From Stomorhina lunata (taxonomy: Eukaryota > Arthropoda > Insecta > Diptera > Rhiniidae): a DNA stretch of 64,000 nt. The translations under genes and the position numbers were made by a program. The notes under the pieces were generated by a model, which saw only the letters and a list, made by a program, of their open reading frames with translations, made no database searches and was not told the origin of the DNA. Where the stretch lies: contig OW121742.1 in assembly GCA_933228675.1 (NCBI GenBank), positions 111,287,242 to 111,351,241 on the forward strand, read 5' to 3'. Each line of letters opens with the position of its first letter. The first letter of the stretch is position 1. This document shows, piece by piece, positions 10,104-20,644 of this stretch.

Positions 10104-12199
10104 CTAAACTTTAACAGTGCTATCCGCCTCCGACACCTCAGTTTCCTCCAAATCCTCTGCATTAAATAAAATAACAAATTCAATTAGTAAAATTTCTTAA
10201 AAATCATAACTATAGTAACAATTTTCACCTACGCTTGTTGCCGGGTATACGTCTCAAACGCTCCTGCTCCACGGCAGCAAAATATTCAGCCTCAGCCTGT
10301 TCACAGGCACTCTTGAAAGGAGCTATATTCACCTTGCCATTAAGCATGGTCAAATCTCCCTGATCATTACCTTGATTCGTTTTAACTTTGAGTTTTATTT
10401 CTCGGGATTTAGCTTCCAGAATCTTTTCACGTCGATTTTCACGCTCGAACATCTTGTATTAATGAATTAAAAATAAATAATTAAAATTTATTTTATTTTA
10501 AAATTTTATATATTTTACTTACTGCCGTCAAAAGAGGCTTATCATTCTTATTTGATGTCACCATATTTTCGGAAACCTCTATCAAAAATGTCGCTCCCAA
10601 TTTACTACCACAGCTAACAAATTTACCATTTTCATGGCTGCGAACACAATACAAAGGCTCATCACATACTTTTACCGTTAACACGGGCTCATTTTGCTGC
10701 TGCAATAGATCCCAAGTATCTAAAACGCCATCCATGCGGGTTATGAAGAATTGTGAGACCCTATTTTATAAAACTATATTAATAATCTATCGTCGGTCAC
10801 AGGTTGACAACTCTTAACTCGCAAAGAAATCGAACATGTTAAGAGTTGTCAACCTTTACCGACACTATATTCTTGTTTATTGTAAATTACTTGGTATAGC
10901 TCCAGGCTCCATCGGTTAACATGGCGCTACTACTTTTGGTCCATATTATAGAACTTTCCCGACAATCTTCAGACCAAATGCGTGCACACCAATCACCCAC
11001 GGTTAGAAAATTTTTCACAAAGGCTGGATTACGCATAATGGCATAGACAGGACCCAAATGACACATCATCTAAAATTAAATATTTAATTATTTAATATTT
11101 AAAGGTTTTTTGTTTAATATTGCCTTACTCTTATTTGTATCTTTTCCAAGGGAGTCTTGCCTTTCCGATTACAGCCAAACAACATGCCCATTTCTGTACC
11201 GGCCATAAACCTGGTGGGTATTGTTGTTTCATATTCCAATACTGAGACTCCATAGGACCTGGACAAATCTTGCTCATCACTTTTTACGGGATCCATTAGC
11301 AGACGATCTAAAGGTTCATTTAGTTTTCTGGTATCCCACCACAAAACCTGACCATCTGAACCACCCGAAAAGAACTCTGTACCACTTTTGGAGTTATTCC
11401 ATAAAACCGAATTAACCGGTTCGCGGTGGCATACTTCCCTTTCACTAATCATTACGGGATATTTACCATGTCTAGTATCCCAGGCAGCCACTTGACCATT
11501 ATACATGCCACTCACCAGGCTGGTGGGATCTTTCTGATTGTATTCCAGGCAGACACAAGGAACCTTAGGTTCCAAAGTCAAATAGGGCTCATTAGGATTT
11601 TCCACTTCCCATATATAGGAGTTGCATTTCTGTCCCGTCTTATCACCCTGAAACTTCATATCACAATGACTAACGGCCATTTTTATGCCACCATCCGGGG
11701 ACCAGGATAAATGGGTAACGGGTACCTTAATAGGATTGGGATCCCGATAAACATTAACCGTTCTCGAACGACAGGGTTCGGGCAAAGGAGCCGGTTCTAA
11801 TTCATCAAAATAGTTTTCATAGATATTAACGGCATTATTTTGATAGATATACTGTTCCATGGGCTTGCACAAATTCATAACCTGCGTTATATAATTTTCA
11901 TCTTTTTCGATTTTCCTCTTATAGCGCACTGTTTGTTCGGGATCATGCATATTGATGTCTTTGGGCCAGCCACCTTCATTATGGGTTAGGCCCACATGTT
12001 TGTAGGTGGCTCTTTCGGTGTTGGCCACACTCAAAGACATACGATTGGCGTATTGAGTTTCACGATCCACCGGATTTTTAAGTATATAATTTTTAACATA
12101 TTCACGATTGGAATTTTCCGAAAATAGAACCTCATCTTTGTTGCTAAAGGAGACAGGAGTGCCAAAGTGGCGTCTTTCTTTTTTATAAGTGTATTCCAT
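10104..12199 (-). CDS. Axonemal dynein intermediate chain, DNAI2 family (paralogue a)
   Basis: WD-repeat intermediate chain of the outer dynein arm, which anchors heavy chains to the axonemal doublet in cilia and sperm flagella. Coding exons, in order: 12199-11129, 11069-10891, 10760-10523, 10452-10233 and 10156-10104; all junctions have GT/AG ends and phases join cleanly, giving 586 aa, near the usual size of about 600 for DNAI2. The N-terminus ([19 protein letters not shown], then [13 protein letters not shown]) is family-typical. WD-type strands include [27 protein letters not shown] and [13 protein letters not shown], then [16 protein letters not shown]. The C-terminal exon starts [14 protein letters not shown], a DNAI2 hallmark, and ends in an acidic tail. 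The last donor is GTAGGT after AAGC; reading through instead would add only a stop. Flies need this class in chordotonal cilia and sperm. It is divergent from the hold'em-like gene and parallel to paralogue b. Confidence 0.92.
10792..10863. repeat. Hairpin-forming inverted repeat inside an intron
   Basis: Arms of about 26 nt (GTCGGT, two or three mismatched bases, then AGGTTGACAACTCTTAAC) face each other across a 19-nt loop; the inner 18 bp (10801-10818 against 10838-10855) are perfectly complementary. It fills over half of the 130-nt third intron of DNAI2-a (10761-10890). It may be a tiny MITE or an RNA stem that aids splicing. Confidence 0.8.
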
Positions 12200-12601
12200 T
12201 GCGGAAACAAGGAAATTTTAAAAGAATTTATAACGAATTAGCAGAAGGTTTGCTTTTCTTTAAGGAGATTTGTTGAATCAATGCCCAATTTTTGCTTAGT
12301 GTATCCCTTGGCAACGGTTTGACTATAGGGATCAATATGGTAACACTTGTTTAATGCTTACTAAAAAAAACAGTTTTGTATGGTATTGGGTAATGCAGTT
12401 AATTTGTCACTTAGTTATAAAATGGTAACATTGTTCAACTTTTTTGATTTGGTAGCACAGTTTCCTATGAAAACAACCAATTTCTGGATAGTACCGTTTT
12501 TCTGTCATTCAAAAATAACGGTTCTTTGGCTTTATTCACATTTTTGCTGCTTCTTGAACACAATTTCTCAAAATTCCTGTATATTTAGATCAAAATTAGC
12601 A
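12200..12601. promoter_or_regulatory. Divergent promoter region, DNAI2-a / hold'em-like
   Basis: 402 bp separate the start codons of the minus-strand DNAI2-a and the plus-strand OB-fold gene, so both promoters and 5' UTRs must lie here. I see no clear TATA box or initiator. An open frame continues upstream of 12602 to an ATG at 12380, but that stretch encodes hydrophobic, unpatterned residues and is better read as 5' UTR. Confidence 0.45.
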
Positions 12602-15289
12602 ATGTCTGCAAAACAAAGTGAAAATTTGTCAGAATTATCGGTTAAAAAATTATGTGAACTTCACGCTGAGGATGTGAATACTTTGACGGTGGCCTTGGTT
12701 CTAAATAAAACTGAACCCAATATCTTCTTGGCCAAAAATGATACCATCTATAAGGGCGTCATGAATTTTACTCTGCGTGACTCCAAGCACCATTTGGTCA
12801 ACTGCAAATGTTGGGCTACACGTGAAAAGATCGAAGACTATAATGAAAAAATACAAATTGGCGATATTGTCGATGTCATATGCCCCAAGGTCAATCAAAT
12901 TAAACTAGAAGCCTCGGATTCTCAGCAGGCTAGATATCAACCTATAGCCACTTTACCCATTAGCTTGGTACTCAATGAAGGTCTTGGCTTTATGGAAAAA
13001 CATAGCTTTCATGATCTGGAAAACTATAAAGAAATCAAGCAACTGTCACGCCTGTCACACAAACCCTTGTACTCTGTGCTCAATCTAGCCGATGTTAAGA
13101 AGTCCTACCGCAACTCTCAAGCCACAAACATACACGCCGACTTTATGGTTTTGGTGGGACTTCTAAGACCCCTACGAGAATTGAAGGCAGCTAAAGATAG
13201 TCGAAAGCGCCAGTGCCTGGAAATTGTGGTCTTTGATCAAAGTCTTCCGGGTGGCATGATTTTTACCATTTGGCATCAGGATTGGATTGAAAGAGCTAAG
13301 AAGTTGTGGCAGCCCATGAAGACGGTTCTGCATTTGATCGATATTAAGGTCAGCTTTTCGGAATTCTATAAGGGTTGTATTTTGGGTTTGACGTCGCGTA
13401 GCTTGATCTATGAGGATCCCATGGGTCAGGAGACACAGATGTTGGCGGAATATGCCAAAACAATGCCAAAGACGCCATTTGATATGCTGGCGCAGCAAAA
13501 TTCCGATGCTTTGCTGAGGGGTAATTTAAATAATAGAAACAATTTCTTTTTCTATGGAAAAGCTATGGCGATCATCAACTTTTCTAAAGAAAACTATGAC
13601 GATCGTCTACTTTTCCAGAGAAAACTATGACGATCGTCATCGTTTTCTAAAGAAAACTATGACGATCGTCAACTTTTCTAAAGAAACTATGACGATCGAC
13701 AACTTTTCCAGAGAAAAAAATGAAGATCGTCTTCTTTTCCAGAGAAAACTATGACGATCGTCTACTTTTCCAGAGAAAACTATGACGATCGTCATTTTTT
13801 CTATAGAAAACTATGACGATCGTCATTTTTTCTATAGAAAACTATGACGATCGTCATTTGTTCTATAGAAAACTATGACGATCGTCATTTGTTCTATAGA
13901 AAACTATGACGATCGTCATTTTTTCTATAGAAAACTATGACGATTGTCATTTTTTCTATAGAAAACTATGACGATCGTCATTTTTTCTATAGAAAACTAT
14001 GACGATCGTCATTTTTTCTATAGAAAACTATGACGATCGTCATTTTTTCTATAGAAAACTATGACGATCGTCATTTTTTCTATAGAAAACTATGACGATC
14101 GTCATTTTTTCTATAGAAAACTATGACGATCGTCATTTCTTCTATAGAAAACTATGACGATCGTCATTTTTTCTATAGAAAACTATGACGATTGTCATTT
14201 TTTCTATAGAAAACTATGACGATCGTCATTTTTTCTATAGAAAACTATGACGATCGTCATTTTTTCTGTAGAAAACTATGACGATCGTCATTTTTTTCAA
14301 TAGAAAACTATGACGATCATCATTTTTTCTATAGAAAACTATGACGATCGTATTTTTTCTATAGAAAACTATGACGATCGTCATTTTTTCTATAGAAAAC
14401 TATGACGATCGTCATTTTTTCTATAGAAAATTATGACGATTGTCATTTTTTCTATAGAAAACTATGACGATCGTCATTTGTTCTATAGAAAACTATGACG
14501 ATCGTCACTTGTTCTATAGAAAACTATGACGATCGTCATTTGTTCTATAGAAAACTATGACGATCGTCACTTGTTCTATAGAAAACTATGACGATCGTCA
14601 TTTTTCTATAGAAAACTATGACGATCGTCATTTTTTCTTTAGTAAACTATGACAGATCGTCATTATGTTTTGATTATCGAATCTTTTAAGCTGATCAAAT
14701 TCAAACCATTATGACGGTACGTCAAATCTATACCCGAGCCGAGGGGAAATTAGGCGATTCGACCGATCAATTTACTGCCGTCATATACGCCATGATCACC
14801 CATATTAATTTGGATCTACAGAATTATGTTCTAAGCAAAAGATGGTAACTTAGAAAAACTTTTTTGAAATAAATCTAAAACTCATCCTTCCCCGATTTCA
14901 GTAAATCCTGTAAACGTTTAATACCCTGGAATAAATCGCTTTGCGAAATGGAACCATGTCAAATGAATTTATCTCTTAACCTGTCCGAAGTAAATTTTGA
15001 ATACTTTTTCAATATAAATCTGCATTTGAGTGATCAAACGGGCACTTTAATGGAGGCCAGATTAACCGATCAAAACGCTGAACGTATATTAAACTTAACA
15101 ACGAGCCAATATCGGCAGTTAACGGATCAGGAGCTGGATAAACTAAAATGGTTGTATTTAATGAATCATTATGAAGTGAAATTGTTGATTAAGAAACCCA
15201 ATATGTTAAGATCAAAATTGGGGATTTTAATTATAGATTTGAAAGCCATAGGCATAGAGGAGTTATCGAAATATATTTCGGTATTTTGA
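12602..15289 (+). CDS. hdm: Meiotic OB-fold ssDNA-binding protein, MEIOB / hold'em family
   Basis: RPA-like protein expected to bind single-stranded DNA during meiotic recombination; the fly member hold'em works with the MEI-9/ERCC1 nuclease in crossover formation. Exons 12602-13520, 14691-14844 and 14902-15289 join in frame to 486 aa. MSAKQSENLSELSVKKL is taken as the start. The first OB fold includes FTLRDSKHHLVNCKCW and GDIVDVICPKV (about 45-110), strongly MEIOB-like; a second OB fold covers about 180-290 (VGLLRPLRELKA, CLEIVVFDQS, FTIWHQDWI). After the intron, DQIQTIMTVRQIYTRAEGKL leads into a C-x2-C-x10-C-x4-C zinc ribbon (Cys358, 361, 372, 377), as in the RPA70 C-terminal OB fold. Intron 1 (13521-14690) carries a minisatellite; intron 2 is 57 nt and splits the first zinc-cysteine codon. 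The gene ends tail-to-tail with DNAI2-b, 93 bp apart. The symbol is by family; orthology was not tested. Confidence 0.82.
13545..14660 (+). repeat. 31-bp minisatellite inside intron 1 of the hold'em-like gene
   Basis: About 35 head-to-tail copies of a 31-bp unit. Each unit contains two palindromes: TGACGATCGTCA (12 bp, with a CGATCG core) and TTTTCTATAGAAAA (14 bp), joined by T and CT spacers. The left end (13,560-13,780) has older variants with TTTCCAGAG or TTTCTAAAG in place of TTTCTATAG, and the centre is highly uniform, a sign of recent expansion. The array starts about 25 bp after the splice donor and ends about 30 bp before the acceptor, so it makes up nearly the whole 1,170-nt intron. 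Confidence 0.95.
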
Positions 15290-15310
15290 ATAAAATTTGA
15301 ACTAAATAAA
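15289..15310 (+). terminator. Poly(A) signals of the hold'em-like gene
   Basis: AATAAA occurs at 15289-15294, overlapping the last base of the TGA stop, and again at 15305-15310. Cleavage about 15-25 nt later would end the transcript near 15,325-15,335, before the stop codon of the convergent DNAI2-b gene (15383-15385, minus). The 3' UTR would be under 50 nt. Confidence 0.6.
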
Positions 15311-15382
15311 ATTACATAGGAATATGTGAGATATCCGATTTTTTTACATTATCCGGGTTTTGGTTTTAGCTTCTTCAGTTTT

Positions 15383-17542
15383 CTATGATTGAGTTGATAA
15401 AATCTTGCTTTCCCTTTCTCCCTCCGCTTCCTCATTCACTTTACTTTCAGGCATTCTATCGATTTCAAATTCGGTTGTCTCCATTACATATTGTCTCTCC
15501 TGACGCTTCTTTTCCACCTTCAAGACATGGTCTTGGAAAAAGTTTAGCACTTGTCTATATTCCAAGTCTGAGGATACCCTTTGCAGAAATTCTTCTGGAT
15601 CGTTAGAACCTATAATTTTTGTCTTGGATTTTTCTAATTCCATTTCCTCTAACGTCTTTCTTTCCTGCTCTTCAGCTAGGGTTCGTCTTTTTAGCTTTGT
15701 CTCCTCGACGCGCCCCTCCAGGAGTTTACAACGCAATTGTTCACGTTCAAACATCTGGGAAGAGAAATTGGGGGTTAAAGTTGAGTTATATTTTAATGTA
15801 AGATTTATTCATGTTAACTAAAATGATAAAACATAGGCATTTACTGTTAACTTGTTTAAATTCATTTAACATTTCCCGTTTCTTTAATGTTACATAAAGC
15901 ATGTTAACTAAAAAGATAAGGCAGTACCCTCAAGTAGGTGTTGCCAGAATTTAAAATTTACTTATCTACTTACCGCCGCTATCAAAGCTTTATCCTTGCT
16001 CGTGCTGCGCTTCAAGGCCTCATCCAATTCCAACAGCTGAACATCCCCATTAGCCAAACCAACAGCCAAAAATTCCCCATCTTCACGAAACTTGGCATGA
16101 AGAATCGGACTGGAAAATCTTAAAGTTAATATGGGACGTCTTTGATGTAGGAGCAAATCCCAAAAGTCCAATTCTCCCTTCATATCGCCCGTAACAAACA
16201 GGGAACAACGCATTGTACTCCATGAAGCGCACATAATCTGACTTTTCTTTTTCATTAGCAGCGTAGAAGGAGAATTTTTACATTCCTCAGCCCAAATCTT
16301 GACACACCAATCGCCCGTGATGATGAAATTTTTAACGAAAAAAGGATTTCTCTCTACGGTTCTTATGGGACCGCAGAACAAACGATAATTGCCAGCAGCC
16401 CAGATTTCCATGGGAGTCATACCCTTGCGATTGCCTACGAATATGCTACCCATATCGGTGGCTGCTATAAAACGTACCGGTATGGTATATTCAAATTCCA
16501 AAACGGTACAACCCTGGGCTCGATCACGAGATTGCTCATCTGTCATTTCGGGGTCTAATAAAGTCTCCATTATGTTAGTCTCTAAATCTCGACCATCCCA
16601 AAATTTAATGGAGCCATCATAGGAACCAGTATAAAATTCGGAATTTGTTTTAGAATGTACCCAACATAAAGCTGGTACCGCCTCGCGATGTGCTGCCTCC
16701 AAAGGGCAAATATTAAGTGTTAACCCACCAGTTCTTGAATCCCAAACACATACCTTACCAGACCCTAAGCCACCCGCAATCCACATATCTTCTTTGGGAC
16801 AAAAATAGGCTTTTAAAACCAACTCATTAGACCTAAAAGTCACCATGGGCTTTAGAGGATTTTCCAAATCCCAAATATAAAAATCATTAAATCTCGGATC
16901 ATTTTGTAAACTTTTTGGAAGTTTCAATAAACTCTTGCGCACTTTAATATTTTCATCCTGACTCAGCAAAGGAATATTGGTGTGCACAACCATAAATCTT
17001 CTTAAATCACTGGGAGCCCAATCAATTACCGTGATAAGTCTCGGCTGAGCTGTTACTGGATCATGAAATATATTCTTTTGTCTGGATTCAAACACCTGCT
17101 TAATAGCCTCACACATATCGGAAGGCAAATCACTGAAAAATTCTTGATAAATATTTACGGTATTATTGATTTCCACTACTTCGGTGGTTTGCTGTATCAG
17201 ATTTGTCACCTGACTACCCCAATTATCTTCACGTTCAATTTTCTTGCGATGTCTCAATGTGGACTCCTCATCGTGTAGATTGACCTCTTTGGGCCAACCG
17301 CCCTCATAGTGAGACATGCCATGCTCGTTAAAGGATACATTTTCCGTTAGCATCACACTTAAGGCTTTCTGATCACTCAGTTGGGTGCTTGTGTGTACCG
17401 GATTACGCAAAATATACTGCTGGCGCAATCTTTGGCTGGGTTGAATTGTCAGCAGGGGCTGTACACGATCAGAAAACATACATTGACGACCAAAACGACG
17501 TCGTTCCCGCGAGTAAATGAATTGATTTGTTTGGAAGGCCAT
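15383..17542 (-). CDS. Axonemal dynein intermediate chain, DNAI2 family (paralogue b)
   Basis: Second DNAI2-type outer-arm intermediate chain, 646 aa from exons 17542-15974 and 15754-15383. N-terminus FIYSRERRRFGRQCMFSD, then GMSHYEGGWPKEVNLHDEES, aligns with paralogue a ([31 protein letters not shown]). WD strands include DFYIWDLENP, VCVWDSRTG, GSYDGSIKFWDGRDLE, ITGDWCVKIWAEEC and KGELDFWDLLLHQRRP. The C-terminal exon begins MFEREQLRCKLLEGR at exactly the same intron position as in paralogue a, then runs into a charged helix with EEFLQRVSSDLEYRQVLNFF. Unlike paralogue a it has no introns within the WD region. Either it pairs with paralogue a in one arm complex or the two are used in different cells (sperm versus sensory cilia); sequence alone does not say. 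No AATAAA is visible between its stop and the hold'em-like gene, so its mRNA may overlap that gene's last exon. Confidence 0.92.
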
Positions 17543-18160
17543 TATAGTTTCGAAATTCTCAAAGTCTTGGGGAAATTATCAAAGTCCTGGCGAAATTATT
17601 TGCTGATCTATTCGAAAGTGATGGAGAAAAATATTTATAGAATATTTTATTTTCCTAAATGAAATATGTTTCTTTTTGGGTTCTGATTTGAGTTCTAATT
17701 TTTCACAACAGGTTTAAGTAATTTTCGTTCAAAAGAAGTTTGAAATAAACAATTGAGAATATGCTATAGTCGATCAAGGCGGGCTATTGATACGAAAAAA
17801 TACGAAAAAATTGCTAATAAATTTACAAGTTTTTGCTTAATTCTTAAAAACAATTCGTCAAGATCAAGGTTTTTTCCATTTGCGGGTCTTAAATGGTGCC
17901 AATATGATCCGATTGACACAAAATTTCGCTTTTCGATTTATGTTTAAAAAAGACGAGATTACAGCTCCTAGGACTCCATTAAATCCAATTCTAGATGAAG
18001 CGCCGGTTTAATAGTATGAGTCCTTAAGGAATCTTTAGTTAGCGGAGTCGGGTTTGCTGCGCTTCGGAAGAGGTGTTTGGTATCATGTATGTACTACAAA
18101 ATCATGATCTTAATTAGGGCAGTATTGTTTGGCAGACTTCTCTTTTCTTTACCATTAGAA
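17543..18160. other. Upstream region of DNAI2-b with old repeat material
   Basis: Promoter and 5' UTR of DNAI2-b should lie in the first few hundred bases. From about 17,755 a block reading CTATAGTCGATC then GGCGGGCTATTG resembles the head of the dispersed repeat seen near 25,795 (CTATAGTCGGGCTCGACCG). No gene seen. Confidence 0.35.
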
Positions 18161-18233
18161 GGCCGAGGTTACCATATACGTCGAGGTTAACATGTTCGTC
18201 GAAGTTACCATGTTGGTCGAGGTTACCATGTTC
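18161..18233 (+). repeat. Short 20-bp tandem repeat, 3-4 copies
   Basis: Three to four copies of GTCGAGGTTACCATGTT plus 2-3 variable bases. It lies immediately left of the retrotransposon remains that begin at about 18,285. Confidence 0.7.
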
Positions 18234-18284
18234 TAATAAATGTCTTCCAGAGCTACTTTATATAAGGTGATATTGAAGGCCTAG

Positions 18285-20644
18285 ATGATGGGATGTCTTA
18301 TATCACTAGATGAATGGATGTCTTACATCTTAGTAATAAAGGTAAATTCTGACATGCCTCAGGGGTCGGTAATACCTTCTTTCGGTTTATATCAAGGAAT
18401 TTGCACTATAGGAGTTGTTGTAGATGGGATCTCATCGAACGAGTTCAGGATCAATTCAGGGGTACCGCAAGGCTCTGTTCTTTCTCCTAATCTATTTCTT
18501 ATGTATATTAAGGTCATGTCAAACTTCCAGTCCTACCTATTCCTTTGAAGATGAATCAAAGAATTGCGAACTCGAAACTATCTCCAAATGGGGTCGTGTG
18601 AATAGAGTCGACTTTAATGCGCGCAAGACTCAGTTATATATACCTACGCATAAACGCACTGCAGATCATGTTACTTCATCTGTATTCATGGATGATATAA
18701 ATATTCAGAAATCAGATGCTTTTGATGCTCTGGGCTTGAGAATTCAATGCGATGTTCCCTGGAATAAGTACAACTTTCAAGTGTCGCAAGAAGCATGAAT
18801 TCAAACCAACTGATCTACTTAAAATCTACAACACCTTTATCCGACCAAAAATGGAATACAACTCTCATGTATGGGCCGGTGCTTGAAAGTTCGACTCCAC
18901 CCAAAAGGAATCTGCATCTATCTTTAACCAAATCATGGGCAAAGCTCTTCTTTACATGGAAGAAGGAAGTTGGATTTGAATGTCTTAGTCGAAAAGGTAA
19001 AAATAACGCCATAAAATATTAGGAATGACATTCGACAGCTTAACCTAGCCCTCAGCAAATTATTATGCAGTAGGAACAAAGTTTGGAAGTCGCTGGCCGG
19101 CAGCACTTGGAAAACAGACCAACAAAATTGGAGCTTCTCGACCTCATAAAGGGGAGCGCGAAAGAGCTCTTCGCTAGGATATCCAACTCTATTGACTCAC
19201 TGGAGCACTGTTCTATCGGTACTACTTTAGAATGTGTTCTAACGAGATCAGGAAATCAAAGATTCCTACGCAACACAAGTCACTGCCTTGTTAGCATTGG
19301 TCCAACTTCCTAAAGTTGAGTTTGTTTGTCTGTTTTCCAAGTGCTGCCGGCCAGCGACTTGAGGACTTTGTTCCTACTGTAAAATAAATCGCAAGTGTAA
19401 TGAGGGCGAGGTTAAGCTGTCGCATGTCACTCCTAATATTTTGGGGCGTTATTTTTACCTTTTCGACTGAGACATTCAACTCCAACTTTCTTCTTCCATG
19501 TGATGAAGAGCTGTAAACAAGATTTTCTTTCTAAGACTTTTGAGCAAAGTTTAAAGATGTGCTAGCACGAGCATCACTGGTGCCTTAAGGAGCACTCCTG
19601 CAACGGCTTTGATATGAAGTTGTCTCTTTTTTCTTTGAATCTATTCATAAAGGGAGCAGCAACTAGATGTCTATTAAGGCTGCATGAGTCAGGTATACTT
19701 AGGCACAGGAAGGCAGGATACAACAGCATACTGAACGGAACGAATGTTCCTTGCTTCGGCTCAGGGTCACCTATAGCTGACTACTTCAAGTCAAGGAACT
19801 TTTGTTCAGTTCCGTACCAGAGGTCGTTATTCGAGATAGAGCCAGCTGGGAAAATCGTCAATCGCTCTTTGAAGGGAACTCGATTTTCACAGGCGGCTCT
19901 AAAATGGATATCGGCACTAGGAAATCTTTCAGGCTTAGGGATGAATGCAGTGTCTTTCAGGTAGAAGTTTTTGTCATTTTGAAAGCCGCTGAGCTCATTT
20001 CATACAACATTCCAGAAGAAAGTGAGATGACCATCTACGTCGACAGTTAGGCTAGGCCCTGGAAGGATGCAGTATCACCTCAAAATTAGTCAAGTCGAGT
20101 AGATAAGCTATCATTAGTTTGTAAGAGTAAGACTTTGCTGGATTCCTGGTCATTGCGACATCGAAGTCAAAGAAATTGCAGATGAAGTCGCAATACAGGG
20201 TTCGAGCCAGGAACTGTCGCTCGGCAGAAATAACACCACCTAGCTAATGTCACCTCTTCATGGGCATCATGTCTTGGTTCGGAGAGGAAACATCAAAGAA
20301 CTGACATAACTTGGCTACTTGCACAATATCTAGGACCTTATGGCCCGATCTAATTATATGAAAAACCAAGTTCTTGCTGGGTCTTAACAGAACATGTCTT
20401 AAGAAATGCTTAGGTATTTTAACTGGCCACTGCGCCCTAAATTCTAGGCTAAATAGGTGGGATGGAGCAATCCAGGACATTTGCAGACTATGCTCGGCCG
20501 GGGATTAGTTTGAAACGGTCGAGCACATTATCTGCCACTGTCCTATGCTCCAAAACCAGAGACTTAAATTTCTAGGTAACAGATTCCATGAGGAACTAGG
20601 TGACATAAAGCAGTGCAAACTGACTAATGTTCTAGATTTTGTAA
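18285..20644 (+). mobile_element. Decayed non-LTR retrotransposon (family A), RT plus RNase H
   Basis: Broken reading frames in sequence order encode a reverse-transcriptase block with SGVPQGSVLSPNLFLMYI (about 18,450-18,510), the thumb region WGRVNRVDFNARKTQLYIP and TDLLKIYNTFIRPKMEYNSH followed by VWAGA (to about 18,885), and an RNase H domain with FTGGSKMDIGT (about 19,880-19,915), FQVEVFVILKAAEL and EMTIYVDS (about 19,955-20,045). This is the order of a Jockey-like LINE. Frameshifts, stops and an internal inverted duplication (18,943-19,512) show that it is dead. The catalytic YADD part of the RT is missing. Copies of the RNase H part occur at 3.8-4.2 and 9.7-10.0 kb. Confidence 0.8.
18943..19512. 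repeat. Inverted duplication inside the retrotransposon
   Basis: Left arm 18,943-19,130 and right arm 19,317-19,512 are inverted copies of each other, about 185 bp each, with a spacer of about 185 bp. Shared blocks include AAGTCGCTGGCCGGCAGCAC on the left arm with its complement on the right, and GTCGAAAAGGTAAAAATAAC. Indels show the duplication is not recent. Confidence 0.8.

Noticed and set aside
10225..10233. Last dynein exon ending at the in-frame TGA near 10225
   Set aside because: A GTAGGT donor just before it joins in frame to 10156-10104, adding an acidic tail; this fits better, though read-through remains possible.
12380..12601. Upstream ATG at 12380 as the start of the hold'em-like protein
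   Set aside because: The extra 74 residues are hydrophobic and unpatterned, whereas MSAKQSENLSELS at 12602 begins a family-like N-terminus. The extension would also use up most of the divergent promoter.
13521..13627. Exon 1 of the hold'em-like gene reading on into the minisatellite (to the stop near 13,627)
   Set aside because: A GTAATT donor at 13521 and the acceptor at 14690 join in frame to conserved-looking sequence and complete the zinc ribbon; read-through would truncate the protein.
13545..14660. CRISPR-like array (31-bp repeats); likewise the 29- and 35-bp arrays
   Set aside because: Units are directly abutting, with no unique spacers, in an intron-bearing animal genome. These are minisatellites.
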